NCBI GenBank assembly: GCA_037447335.1
Contig: JBBIGV010000008.1
Location: 14,059-78,058 of the forward strand
Length of the DNA stretch: 64,000 bases
From: JBBIGV01 sp037447335
Lineage (GTDB): Bacteria > Bacteroidota > Ignavibacteria > Ignavibacteriales > Ignavibacteriaceae
Reading direction: 5' to 3'
How positions within the stretch are numbered: position 1 is the first letter of the stretch; every line of letters starts with the position of its first letter. The translations under genes were made by a program, and so were the position numbers. Of the stretch, positions 52,558-61,957 are shown in pieces. The notes below the pieces were generated by a model that saw only the letters and a list, made by a program, of their open reading frames with translations, was not told the DNA's origin and did not search any database.

Positions 52558-54660
52558 ATGATTGTTAAAAAAGAAGTAGAAATTGGCGGCAAACTGTTTA
52601 CACTGGAAACCGGCAGGTTTGCTAAACAAGCTAGCGGCTCGGTTATGGTTCGCTATGGTGATACAATGGTTTTGGTAGCCGCCGTGGCTTCTGAAAAGGC
52701 TAATGAAGACCTCGACTATTTTCCCCTCCAGGTCGAGTACCGTGAAAAAACATCTGCAGCCGGTAAGTTCCCGGGTGGTTTTATCAAAAGAGAAGGCAGA
52801 CCAACGGAAAAGGAGATCCTGAGCGCTCGCCTGATTGATAGGCCCATCCGTCCTCTTTTCCCCGAAGACTTTAAGAACGAAACACAGGTTGTAGCTTTCG
52901 TGTTTTCATACGATACCGAAAACGATGCCGATGTTCTTGCAGCAGTTGGAGCTTCAGCCGCACTTACCATCTCCAGCATTCCTTTCAACGGTCCGACCGG
53001 TGAGGTAAGAGTTGGAAGAGTGAAAGGCGAACTCATTATCAACCCGACTCATTCGCAATTAAAAGAAAGCGACATTGAACTTGTTGTTGCAGGAACTGAT
53101 GACTCAATAATGATGGTTGAAGGCGAATCAAAAGAAATAAGCGAACAGGAATTGCTTGATGCATTAAAAATCGCTCACCAGGAAATTAAGAAACTCGTTA
53201 AAATTCAGATCGAATTGCGCGAAGCTGTTGGTAAACCGAAGTGGGAAGTTACTCCGGCTGAAATTGATGAGGCGCTTAAAAATGCTGTTTATGAGCTTGC
53301 TCACGATAGGTTAAAAGATATAGTTTATTCTGTTTTAACCAAAGAAGAAAGAAGCACGAAGAATAAAGAATTAACCGAATCAGTATTAGAAGCTCTTTCC
53401 GAACAATTCCCCGAAAAGGAAAAAGACATTAAATCAATTATGCATAATCTCGAAAAAGATCTTATGCGTAAAAGAATTCTTGATGAGGGAGTAAGGCTTG
53501 ATGGAAGAAATACAACCCAGATCCGAACGATTACAATTGAAACAGGAATTCTTCCAAGAACGCACGGTTCGGCTTTATTTACAAGGGGTGAAACCCAAAG
53601 CCTTACAACTGTTACACTCGGCACAAGAAACGATGAACAGCTTATTGACGGGCTGCTTCAGGAGTATGCAAAAAAATTCATGCTTCATTACAACTTCCCT
53701 CCGTTCAGCATAGGAGAAGTTGGTAGAATGACCGGAGTAGGAAGAAGAGAAATTGGTCATGGCAATCTTGCAGAGCGTGCATTAAAAATTGTTATGCCCC
53801 CGGAAGATCAGTTTCCTTATACAGTTCGCGTAATTTCGGATATACTTGAATCGAACGGCTCCTCTTCAATGGCTACAGTATGTGCCGGCTCGCTTGCATT
53901 AATGGATGCCGGTGTGCCGATCAGTAAAGCTGTTTCCGGTGTTGCTATGGGTCTGGTAAAGGAAGGCGATAAGTACGCCGTGCTTTCCGACATACTCGGT
54001 AATGAAGATCATCTTGGTGATATGGACTTTAAAGTTGCCGGTACCGCTGATGGTATTACTGCATTCCAGATGGACATTAAGATCGAGGGCATTTCGTTCG
54101 AGATAATGGAGCTTGCTCTTATTCAGGCTAAAGCAGGCAGGCTGCATGTTCTTGAAGAAATGAACAAAGTGCTTGCTAAATCGAACGCTTCTCTTTCGCA
54201 GTATGCGCCAAGACTTATCACCATGAAAATTGATACCGACCAGATCGGTCTTGTTATCGGACCCGGCGGCAAAACAATTCAGGGTATGCAAAGACTTTTT
54301 GGCGTCGATATCGTTGTTGATGATGATGGTACTGTTAACATCGCTTCACCAAATAAAGAGAACGCCACAAAATGTAAAGAGTATATTAAAAAGCTAACAG
54401 CTACACCCGAAGTAGGTGAAGTTTACGAAGGAGTTATCACAAAAATAATGGAATTTGGCGCTTTTGTCGAAATACTGCCGGGCAAAGAAGGCTTGCTGCA
54501 TATTTCACAAATTGACAACAAGCGCGTTGAGAAAGTTTCCGATTACTTTAAAACAGGCGATAAAGTTACCGTTAAGCTGCTTAAGATTGAAAACGGTAAG
54601 TTATCGCTTAGCAGAAAAGATCTTTTAAAGAACAGTAATAAATCCGAAAGTTCTAATTAA
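52558..54660 (+). CDS. pnp: Polyribonucleotide nucleotidyltransferase
   Basis: 700 residues. Two RNase PH domains (first: RYGDTMVLVAAVASEKA; second: RTHGSALFTRGETQSLTTVTLGTRND), KH domain (DQIGLVIGPGGKTIQGMQ) and S1 domain (GEVYEGVITKIMEFGAFVEILPGKEGLLHIS). Phosphorolytic 3'-5' exonuclease of mRNA decay. Last gene before a clear terminator. Confidence 0.97.
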   Translation: MIVKKEVEIGGKLFTLETGRFAKQASGSVMVRYGDTMVLVAAVASEKANEDLDYFPLQVEYREKTSAAGKFPGGFIKREGRPTEKEILSARLIDRPIRPLFPEDFKNETQVVAFVFSYDTENDADVLAAVGASAALTISSIPFNGPTGEVRVGRVKGELIINPTHSQLKESDIELVVAGTDDSIMMVEGESKEISEQELLDALKIAHQEIKKLVKIQIELREAVGKPKWEVTPAEIDEALKNAVYELAHDRLKDIVYSVLTKEERSTKNKELTESVLEALSEQFPEKEKDIKSIMHNLEKDLMRKRILDEGVRLDGRNTTQIRTITIETGILPRTHGSALFTRGETQSLTTVTLGTRNDEQLIDGLLQEYAKKFMLHYNFPPFSIGEVGRMTGVGRREIGHGNLAERALKIVMPPEDQFPYTVRVISDILESNGSSSMATVCAGSLALMDAGVPISKAVSGVAMGLVKEGDKYAVLSDILGNEDHLGDMDFKVAGTADGITAFQMDIKIEGISFEIMELALIQAKAGRLHVLEEMNKVLAKSNASLSQYAPRLITMKIDTDQIGLVIGPGGKTIQGMQRLFGVDIVVDDDGTVNIASPNKENATKCKEYIKKLTATPEVGEVYEGVITKIMEFGAFVEILPGKEGLLHISQIDNKRVEKVSDYFKTGDKVTVKLLKIENGKLSLSRKDLLKNSNKSESSN

Positions 54661-54671
54661 GTATTATGTAT

Positions 54672-54700
54672 ATGCCGGGTGTTGAAACCCGGTATTTTTT
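54672..54700 (+). terminator. Rho-independent terminator of the rimP-pnp run
   Basis: CCGGGT (54675-54680), loop GTTGAA, ACCCGG (54687-54692), with further A-T and G-U pairs outside, then a T-rich TATTTTTT tail. Confidence 0.85.
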
Positions 54701-55028
54701 ATATCGCTAATTGGTTTAATGATGCACGTGATTGATAGTACAAACTGAAATCGTTTCTCGGTTTTCGTTTCAATCATTGCAAAATGAACCAGTAGTAAAT
54801 TTTTATAATTAAAGTTGGGTATAACCGCTGTTCTAAAGCGATATTCCAACAGGTTTGTTAACAAAGCGCGGTTTAATGACAGAATGCTAACTTTGCTGAT
54901 CATATCAATTTTTACTCTTTCTCTTTTGGAGAGACTAATCTTATCCATGTCGGTTTCCCGCAGCTTTGTTTTATCATCAAAGTTTTTGGTAAAGAAATAT
55001 TTCATTTCACCAGAAGAGTTTTCAACAT
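54701..55028 (+). other. Long rng leader region
   Basis: About 330 bp without a convincing gene. It holds a TAACTTTG box at 54888-54895 (no paired TTG), giving a leader of about 130 nt, and a perfect 12-bp palindrome TTTGTTAACAAA at 54854-54865. RNase E/G genes in other bacteria are autoregulated through long 5' leaders, so this may be one. Confidence 0.4.
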
Positions 55029-56594
55029 ATGACAAAAGAAATTATTATCAACTCATCCTCTACCCAGACCCGCGTAGCAATTACAGAAGGCGGGCAGCTT
55101 GTAGACTTCTTTGTAGATTACCCCGAGAACAGGAGGATGGTGGGGGATATCTACCTCGGTAGGGTCGCCCGTGTACTGCCGGGTATTCGCGCTGCATTTA
55201 TCGATATCGGCATGAAGCATGACGCTTTTCTGCACTTCTCCGATATTGGGGAGAGGACAAAGCAATTCCAGGATTTGCTTGGTGACGATTCGGATGTTGA
55301 CGAAGATGACGATGATTCAAACGGCGCTTCTCTTCATCGGAATAAAAACAGCCGCGATGTCCAGTTCACCACCCCAAAGCTCCATAAAGGGCAGGATATC
55401 ATCATACAGATTACCAAAGAACCTGTTAACAATAAGGGAGTAAGGGTTACATCATCGGTATCTCTTCCCGGCAGGTTCTGCGTACTCCTTCCCTTCGATA
55501 ATAAAATAGGTGTTTCAAAAAAGATTTATGACTATCGCGAAAGAAAAAGGCTGCGCAATATTGCCCGCAGCATTCTTCCCGAAAATTACGGGCTTATAAT
55601 CCGTACGGTTGCCAGAAATCAAAGTGAAGAATCGCTTAAAGATGATCTGAATTATCTCATCAAAACATGGAGCGAAATTGAAACTTCGATCAAATCTGAA
55701 AAGCCGCCTTCACTTGTTCACCAGGACCTGAGTACAACATCCAGCGTTATTCGCGATTTGTTAACAGAGGATGTAACAAAAGTTTTTGTCGATTCTAAAA
55801 AATTGTATAAGCAGATCAAAAATTATATTCAGCTTATTCACCCCCAATGGTCAGATAAAGTAGAGCTGTTCAAATCAAGCACTTCAATATTTGATGCGTT
55901 CAAAATTGAAGAGCAGATCAAAACTTTGATGGCAAGGAAGGTCGCGCTGCCAAGCGGCGGCTACCTTATTATCGAGCATACCGAAGCAATGGTTGTAATA
56001 GATGTTAACAGCGGAAGATACGCTAAAAGTAAAGACCAGGAAGTTAATTCACTTAAAACTGACCTTGAAGCTGCACGTGAAATTGCGCGGCAGATGAGGC
56101 TGCGCGATATTGGCGGCATCATTGTAGTAGATTTTATTGATCTCGAAGAAGATAAAAATCGTAAAAAAATCTACGACGAGCTTAGGAAGGAATTCCGAAA
56201 AGACAGAGCAAAGGTTACCGTTCTGCCAATGTCCGAGTTCGGGCTTATTCAGATAACCCGGCAGAGGATCAGGCAAAATATTATGCAGACGATGAAGGAA
56301 GTTTGTCCATATTGTCTTGGTACTGGCTTGTTAACAAAGCACTTTCATACAGTTTATGATCTTGAAGAATGGCTGCGCAAATTCAGAAGAAACTCGAAAG
56401 TGCGAAAGCTTATTCTTAAGTGTCACTCTGCTTTTGCAGTCAGATTAAGAGAGGGTGCAATCAAAAAAATCACGAAATTGCAGTGGAAATATTTTGTCGG
56501 AATAAAGATCGTGGAAGACGATACTATCCCTCCCGGGCAGTTCAGATTCTTATCTGTAAAAACCGAGAAAGATATTACAGAAGAGTATTCCTAA
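55029..56594 (+). CDS. rng: Ribonuclease G/E family endoribonuclease
   Basis: 521 residues. S1 domain (VGDIYLGRVARVLPGIRAAFIDIGMKHDAFLH) interrupted by an acidic insert (DDSDVDEDDDDSN, about 91-103), then the catalytic region with VVIDVNSGRY and IVVDFIDLEED (metal Asp residues). The zinc-link is CPYCLGTG. Length and lack of a long C-terminal scaffold fit RNase G rather than RNase E. Cuts single-stranded RNA in rRNA maturation and mRNA decay. Weak AAGAG ribosome-binding site. Confidence 0.94.
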   Translation: MTKEIIINSSSTQTRVAITEGGQLVDFFVDYPENRRMVGDIYLGRVARVLPGIRAAFIDIGMKHDAFLHFSDIGERTKQFQDLLGDDSDVDEDDDDSNGASLHRNKNSRDVQFTTPKLHKGQDIIIQITKEPVNNKGVRVTSSVSLPGRFCVLLPFDNKIGVSKKIYDYRERKRLRNIARSILPENYGLIIRTVARNQSEESLKDDLNYLIKTWSEIETSIKSEKPPSLVHQDLSTTSSVIRDLLTEDVTKVFVDSKKLYKQIKNYIQLIHPQWSDKVELFKSSTSIFDAFKIEEQIKTLMARKVALPSGGYLIIEHTEAMVVIDVNSGRYAKSKDQEVNSLKTDLEAAREIARQMRLRDIGGIIVVDFIDLEEDKNRKKIYDELRKEFRKDRAKVTVLPMSEFGLIQITRQRIRQNIMQTMKEVCPYCLGTGLLTKHFHTVYDLEEWLRKFRRNSKVRKLILKCHSAFAVRLREGAIKKITKLQWKYFVGIKIVEDDTIPPGQFRFLSVKTEKDITEEYS

Positions 56595-56630
56595 GTTTGA
56601 TTATCACAGAATTAAAAACGGAGCAGGAAC

Positions 56631-57275
56631 ATGAAATTTTTCATAGACACCGCAAGCATAAGTGAAATAAAAGAAGCCGCAGCTTTAGGGATCCTTGATG
56701 GCGTTACAACAAATCCCTCGCTTGTTTCAAAAGAAGGAAAGGATTTCAGAAAACTGCTGGACGAAATACTTGCCATAGTTGACGGACCCGTCAGCGCCGA
56801 AGTTATTTCCACTGATTATAACGGCATACTTAAAGAAGCACGAGACCTTTCAAAAATCCATCAAAACATCGTTGTTAAAGTTCCTCTCATTAAAGAAGGT
56901 TTAAAGGCAGTACGCACCTTAGCTTCCGAACAAATTAAGACGAATGTAACATTGTGTTTCTCTCCGTCGCAGGCGCTGCTTGCAGCAAAGGCAGGAGCGA
57001 CTTACATAAGTCCATTTGTGGGAAGGCTTGATGATGTCAGCATGATCGGGATGGAACTTATTTCGCAGATTGTTCAGATTTACAGGAATTATATTTTCTC
57101 CACTGAAGTTCTGGTTGCCAGTATAAGACATCCGCTTCATCTGGTTGAGGCAGCGCTCATCGGTGCTGATGTTTGTACAATGCCTTTTGATGTTATAAAC
57201 AAGCTCTTCAACCATCCTTTAACAGACACAGGACTTGAAAAGTTTTTAGCAGACTGGAGAAAAAGTCAAAAGTAA
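56631..57275 (+). CDS. Transaldolase / fructose-6-phosphate aldolase (FSA-type)
   Basis: 214 residues, the short transaldolase family. [36 protein letters not shown] is the canonical start; the Schiff-base Lys is in [45 protein letters not shown] follows. Members are either transaldolases of the pentose phosphate pathway or fructose-6-phosphate aldolases; sequence alone does not separate them here. GGAGCAGG leader, 36 nt after rng. Confidence 0.92.
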   Translation: MKFFIDTASISEIKEAAALGILDGVTTNPSLVSKEGKDFRKLLDEILAIVDGPVSAEVISTDYNGILKEARDLSKIHQNIVVKVPLIKEGLKAVRTLASEQIKTNVTLCFSPSQALLAAKAGATYISPFVGRLDDVSMIGMELISQIVQIYRNYIFSTEVLVASIRHPLHLVEAALIGADVCTMPFDVINKLFNHPLTDTGLEKFLADWRKSQK

Positions 57276-57313
57276 AACAACTTTAAAATATTAATCTCAA
57301 CTACGGAAAAAAT

Positions 57314-58396
57314 ATGAAGAGAACAACGCTCAATCCTGTTCATAAAAAGCTTGGCGCAAAACTTGTCGAATTTGCCGGGTTCGAAATGCCCATTCAGTAT
57401 TCATCTATAATTGCAGAGCATAAATCTGTGCGGATTTCAGTCGGGGTGTTCGATGTATCGCATATGGGGGAAATTTTTGTAAGTGGCAGCCAGGCTCTTG
57501 ATTTTGTTCAGTACATAACTGTTAACGATGCATCAAAGCTATTTGCGGGCAGGGTGCAATACAGCGCAATGTGTTACCAGGATGGGGGAATAGTTGACGA
57601 TCTGCTAGTTTATAAGTTAGAGGATAACCGCTTCCTGCTTGTAGTTAATGCTTCGAACATACAGAAAGACTTTGAATGGATGACTGAGAATAATAAGTTC
57701 GATGCTAAGATTGATAATCAGAGCGATGAGTACACCTTGCTTGCACTGCAAGGGCCAAAATCAAAAGAAGTGCTTAAGAAAATCGCACCTGATCTATACA
57801 ACATGGAATATTATCATTTTGCATCAACACATATCTCTGGGGTAGATATGATTATTTCAAGAACCGGCTATACAGGTGAAACGGGCTATGAATTATACTT
57901 CAAGGCTGATGAACCTACCGCTGAAAAAATCTGGAACCTGATCTTTGATGCAGGAAAAGAATTCAATATACAGCCCGTGGGGCTTGCGGCACGCGATACA
58001 TTAAGACTTGAGATGGGCTTCTGTCTTTATGGAAATGATATTGACCAAACAACCAATCCGCTGGAAGCCGGATTAGGCTGGATAACAAAATTAAATAAAT
58101 CGGATTTTATTGGTAAAGAATCACTCGTAAAAGTTAAGAATGATGGACTAAAGCGTAAGCTTGTTCCGATGGTTGGTAACGAAAAAGTTTTCCCGAGGCA
58201 TGGGTATGACATTAGTGTGAACCGGAAAAAAATCGGAACCATTACAAGCGGTACCGTAAGCCCGACACTCGATAAGCCTATAGCGCTCGGATACGTTGAT
58301 GTAAATTATGCGAACGTTGGCAGTGAAGTAAATTTCCTGATTAGAGATAAAGAAACACCCGCTGTAATTACCAAGCTGCCGTTTGTAATCAAATGA
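57314..58396 (+). CDS. gcvT: Glycine cleavage system T protein (aminomethyltransferase)
   Basis: 360 residues. TTLNPVHKKLGAKLVEFAGFEMPIQYSSI, GVFDVSHMGEI, SRTGYTGETGYELYF and ARDTLRLEMGFCLYGNDID are the family blocks; the Asp after VSHMG..., D in the folate site, is in the expected region. Transfers the methylene group from P/H-bound glycine to THF. GcvH and GcvP are not nearby. Follows the transaldolase by 38 nt. Confidence 0.95.
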   Translation: MKRTTLNPVHKKLGAKLVEFAGFEMPIQYSSIIAEHKSVRISVGVFDVSHMGEIFVSGSQALDFVQYITVNDASKLFAGRVQYSAMCYQDGGIVDDLLVYKLEDNRFLLVVNASNIQKDFEWMTENNKFDAKIDNQSDEYTLLALQGPKSKEVLKKIAPDLYNMEYYHFASTHISGVDMIISRTGYTGETGYELYFKADEPTAEKIWNLIFDAGKEFNIQPVGLAARDTLRLEMGFCLYGNDIDQTTNPLEAGLGWITKLNKSDFIGKESLVKVKNDGLKRKLVPMVGNEKVFPRHGYDISVNRKKIGTITSGTVSPTLDKPIALGYVDVNYANVGSEVNFLIRDKETPAVITKLPFVIK

Positions 58397-58506
58397 AAGT
58401 ATTTTAATAATCTTATTTGTTAATGAAATACGGTTCTTAAAACAGAAAGAAAATTAACTTTAATATATCTGAAGATAATTTGTTTTAACAGCTAAGCTCT
58501 CAGCTT

Positions 58507-59259
58507 ATGAAAATAAATGTATTACTAACACCTGTTGCCGTTGACGAACTTTACTTTACAGGTAAAACAACAATAGCGATTGATGTCCTTCGCGCATCAT
58601 CAACAATTGTAACGGCGCTGCAGAACGGCGCAAGGGAAGTAGTTCCAGTTGCGAGCGTTGAGTTTGCCGTTAAAGTATCCGGCGGCATGTTCGGCGGGCA
58701 GACGCTGCTTGGCGGTGAACGCAACACAAAAAAAATATCCGGCTTCGCTTTGGGCAACTCGCCGCTTGAATATACACGCAAAGTAATAAATGGAAAGTCC
58801 GTTATCCTTTATACAACAAACGGAACCAAAGCAATTGCAAAAGCCAAATTCTCCGAAAATCTTTTTGTCTGTTCCTTCCTCAATATACATGCAGCAGCCA
58901 AACATCTTGTTGATCTGAATAAAGATGTGGAAATATTATGTGCCGGTAAATCAAATAATTATTCAATGGAAGATACTGTTTGTGCCGGCAGGCTGATAAC
59001 TGAAATTATGAAGCTCAATAAGGATGTTGAACTATCAGACTCTGCCAAAGCAAGCGTTGCACTCAGTAAATCATTCGGGAAGAATTTATACAAGATGCTC
59101 TGCGATACCGAACACGGTAAACTATTGCTGGAGAATGAATTCATAGATGATCTCAGATATTGCGCCCAATTGAATACAACCAACTCACTTCCCTATTTTA
59201 CCTCAAATGTTCTTAAATTAATGAAGGTTGATGTACCGGTTGAATCGGATGATACTTAA
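58507..59259 (+). CDS. comB: 2-phosphosulfolactate phosphatase (ComB family)
   Basis: 250 residues. AIDVLRASSTIVTALQNGA, LLGGERNTKKISGFALGNSPLEY and ILYTTNGTKAI are the ComB signatures with the metal Asp in IDVLRAS. ComB dephosphorylates 2-phosphosulfolactate to sulfolactate, a step of coenzyme M synthesis in archaea; many bacteria carry homologues of unclear role. No comA/C/D here. A small AAGCT/AGCTT hairpin abuts the ATG. Precedes ftsK by 17 nt. Confidence 0.9.
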   Translation: MKINVLLTPVAVDELYFTGKTTIAIDVLRASSTIVTALQNGAREVVPVASVEFAVKVSGGMFGGQTLLGGERNTKKISGFALGNSPLEYTRKVINGKSVILYTTNGTKAIAKAKFSENLFVCSFLNIHAAAKHLVDLNKDVEILCAGKSNNYSMEDTVCAGRLITEIMKLNKDVELSDSAKASVALSKSFGKNLYKMLCDTEHGKLLLENEFIDDLRYCAQLNTTNSLPYFTSNVLKLMKVDVPVESDDT

Positions 59260-59276
59260 AACAGTCGGTTTTAACA

Positions 59277-61724
59277 ATGAAAAGAAAACCAAAAAATACA
59301 AAGAACGGAAAGAAACCTGAGAACAACGGACATCTCTCCTTCTCAGGCGAAAAGAAAAAAAGAATAATCGGGATTTTTATAATTGTTCTTTCCTTAATTC
59401 TCTTTATATCGATTATCAGCTACAACCGCCGCGACGAAGCAAATCTTACAAACATATTTACAGACTTTTACAATTCCCTTAGCGAAAAATCCGATATTAA
59501 GAACTGGCTTGGTGTTATTGGCGCTCACCTTGCAGATTTTTTTGTTAAAGACGCTTTCGGCTACATATCGGTTATCTTCCCGGTAATACTTTTTTTATGG
59601 GGAATTAACATCTTCAAAAAGCCCGGCGGGAAATTCTTATTTTCTGTTTCAAACTTTCTGCTGGCGTCCGGTTTACTCATCTCAGGTTTCTTTGGTGTTT
59701 TGAGAAGCCGGTACGATATTTTTTCCGGTATGTGGGAATTGCATGGTTATACCGGTCTTTATCTTGGCGAAATATTATCACGGCTGCTTGGCGGAGTTGG
59801 CAGTATCCTTTTTATCATCGGTTCGTTTACTGCCCTCATGGTTTATGCTTTTGATATTAAGATTGAAGAGATATTCCGTTCGCTAAAGAATCTGTTCAGC
59901 AGTGTAAGCTCAAAAGTAAAAGACCGTTTTGATAGTGAAGATGCTGAAGAGGATTCTGAAAATTTGAAAAAGATCAAAGCGCTAAGCGCTGATAAAAAGA
60001 AAATCAAAAAGAAAAAAGAAAAAGAGTTCACAGCAGCCGAACTGATGGAATCGGAAGTACAGGATCAGACGAAAATCAGAATTATACGTAAAGACGTTGA
60101 ACCGCCCGCGCCTGAAGTTGAAAATGTGGTCCTCAAAGATGAAGCAAAGAAAGTTGACCTTGAAAAAACCGGCGAAATGCCCGCTAAAGATTCCGATAAA
60201 GAGAGGGAATCCAAGCTGCCCAACCAGTGGGAAGAATCAATATCTTATCAGAAGCCCGGTCTGGATATTCTTGATCCATCACCTTCGGAAGATTTTAAAG
60301 TTGCAGAAGAAGAGTTAAAACGTAATGCAGAACTTCTTAAAGAAAAACTTAAACTGTTTGATATAGACATTCAGGACATTTCCGTTACACCGGGACCGGT
60401 TGTAACTTTGTATGAAATTGTTCCGGCGCCGGGCGTAAAGATCAGCAGGATTGTAGGGCTTGAAAATGATATTGCATTGGCACTCGCAGCAAGAGGTATA
60501 AGAATTATTGCGCCCATTCCCGGCAAGAGCGCAATTGGCGTTGAAATACCAAATGCAGAGGCTTCGCTTGTGAATGCTCGTTCTGTTCTGGCACGTATTC
60601 ATGAATCGAAGTTCGAACTACCAATGTCGCTTGGCAAAACCATCAGCGGAGATGTTTATTTAACCGACCTTGCCAAAATGCCGCACGTTCTGATTGCCGG
60701 TTCTACAGGTTCGGGGAAAAGCGTTGGTATAAATATGATAATTGCAAGCCTGCTTTATACAAAGCATCCTTCTGAAGTAAAGCTCATAATGATAGATCCG
60801 AAAAAAATAGAACTTTCTTTCTATAACAAACTTCGAAAACATTACCTTGCCGTTTCGCCCGACCTGGAAGAGGAGATCATAACAAATCCGCAGAATGCCG
60901 TGCTGCTTCTTAAATCGGTTGAATATGAAATGGAGAAGCGTTATGACAAGCTTGCAAAAGCAGGTGTTAGAAATATTGTTGACTATAACAAGAAAGTATC
61001 AGACCCTAAAACCCGACCGCATGATACAGAGGAAATAAAACATCACCCGATTCCTTATCTTATCGTAATAGTTGACGAGCTTGCAGACCTGATGATAACT
61101 GCGGGTAAAGAAGTGGAAGAACCTATTACAAGATTAGCCCAGCTTGCAAGAGCAGTTGGAATTCATCTTGTGCTTGCAACTCAGCGCCCGTCTGTTAATG
61201 TTATTACCGGTGTTATTAAAGCGAACTTCAGTGCAAGGATTGCTTACCAGGTTGCCACAAAAGTTGATTCGAGAACAATCCTCGATATGAACGGCGCTGA
61301 GCAATTACTGGGAAGAGGAGATATGCTGTTCCTTCCAACCGGTTCGCCGAAACCGATAAGAATACAGAACGCTTTTATTTCAACCGATGAAGTTGAAAAG
61401 ATTACAAGCTATATTTATTCGCAGCAGGGTTATTCACGTCCGTATTTCCTGCCGTCATTATATGACAAGAAAAAAGAAGCAGGCAGCGGATTTCTTGCCG
61501 ATCTTGATCCGATGTTTGAAGATGCCGCAAGGGTTATAGTGCGTCATCAGCAAGGCTCTGTTTCATTGCTTCAGAGAAGATTGAAGCTCGGTTACTCGCG
61601 CGCCGCAAGAATTGTGGATCAGCTTGAGCTTGCCGGGATAGTCGGTCCTAATGACGGCAGTAAAGCACGACAGGTTCTTGTTGAGAATGAAGAACAGCTT
61701 GAAACTATTTTGAGGAATTTGTAA
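59277..61724 (+). CDS. ftsK: DNA translocase FtsK/SpoIIIE
   Basis: 815 residues. Four membrane helices in the first 200 residues, a charged Lys/Glu linker (200-330), then the motor: alpha domain (LKEKLKLFDIDIQDISVTPGPVVTLYEIVPAPGVK), Walker A AGSTGSGKSVGIN near 474 and Walker B LIVIVDELADLM near 600. The C-terminal winged-helix gamma domain (SLLQRRLKLGYSRAARIVDQLELAGIVG) reads KOPS-like sites. Pumps chromosome ends through the division septum and activates XerCD. The linker is short compared with E. coli. Confidence 0.96.
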   Translation: MKRKPKNTKNGKKPENNGHLSFSGEKKKRIIGIFIIVLSLILFISIISYNRRDEANLTNIFTDFYNSLSEKSDIKNWLGVIGAHLADFFVKDAFGYISVIFPVILFLWGINIFKKPGGKFLFSVSNFLLASGLLISGFFGVLRSRYDIFSGMWELHGYTGLYLGEILSRLLGGVGSILFIIGSFTALMVYAFDIKIEEIFRSLKNLFSSVSSKVKDRFDSEDAEEDSENLKKIKALSADKKKIKKKKEKEFTAAELMESEVQDQTKIRIIRKDVEPPAPEVENVVLKDEAKKVDLEKTGEMPAKDSDKERESKLPNQWEESISYQKPGLDILDPSPSEDFKVAEEELKRNAELLKEKLKLFDIDIQDISVTPGPVVTLYEIVPAPGVKISRIVGLENDIALALAARGIRIIAPIPGKSAIGVEIPNAEASLVNARSVLARIHESKFELPMSLGKTISGDVYLTDLAKMPHVLIAGSTGSGKSVGINMIIASLLYTKHPSEVKLIMIDPKKIELSFYNKLRKHYLAVSPDLEEEIITNPQNAVLLLKSVEYEMEKRYDKLAKAGVRNIVDYNKKVSDPKTRPHDTEEIKHHPIPYLIVIVDELADLMITAGKEVEEPITRLAQLARAVGIHLVLATQRPSVNVITGVIKANFSARIAYQVATKVDSRTILDMNGAEQLLGRGDMLFLPTGSPKPIRIQNAFISTDEVEKITSYIYSQQGYSRPYFLPSLYDKKKEAGSGFLADLDPMFEDAARVIVRHQQGSVSLLQRRLKLGYSRAARIVDQLELAGIVGPNDGSKARQVLVENEEQLETILRNL

Positions 61725-61766
61725 AGGAATTTGCCTTTTGACTGGTCAGATACGCCGGATTTTTCC

Positions 61767-61860
61767 TGCCTGAGCAAAGATAAAACCAGGCATAGCCGCC
61801 GCAGCACAGATTTCGACACCCGAATAGCTTCGCTTAATCTGTGCTGCGTGGCTGGGTTTG
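61767..61860. repeat. Inverted-repeat element downstream of ftsK
   Basis: GCAGCACAGATT (61801-61812) and AATCTGTGCTGC (61836-61847) are perfect 12-bp arms with a 23-nt loop; flanking AAACC/GGGTTT and an adjacent TGCCTG/CAGGCA pair (61767-61772, 61787-61792) extend the folding potential. Not followed by a T-tract. It could be a 3'-UTR structure, a small structured RNA or a dispersed palindromic repeat. Confidence 0.45.
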
Positions 61861-61901
61861 GAATTCTTTATTGCAGCAGTAATATTATCTTCATTAAAAA
61901 T

Positions 61902-61957
61902 AAAGATGACATCTTTTATGCAACTGCTTTGCAGATCGAAAGATGTCATCTTTTTTT
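61902..61957. terminator. Bidirectional terminator between ftsK and the BNR protein gene
   Basis: AAAGATGACATCTTT (61902-61916) pairs over 15 bp with AAAGATGTCATCTTT (61939-61953). T-runs follow on the plus strand and A-runs precede it, so it can stop both convergent transcripts. Confidence 0.8.

Noticed and set aside
54664..55035. 123-residue minus-strand ORF in the pnp-rng gap
   Set aside because: It runs through the pnp terminator, has no ribosome-binding site and no recognisable family; treated as chance.
54815..55162. 115-residue plus-strand ORF overlapping rng
   Set aside because: Overlaps the certain RNase G start in another frame; its second half is a shadow of rng.
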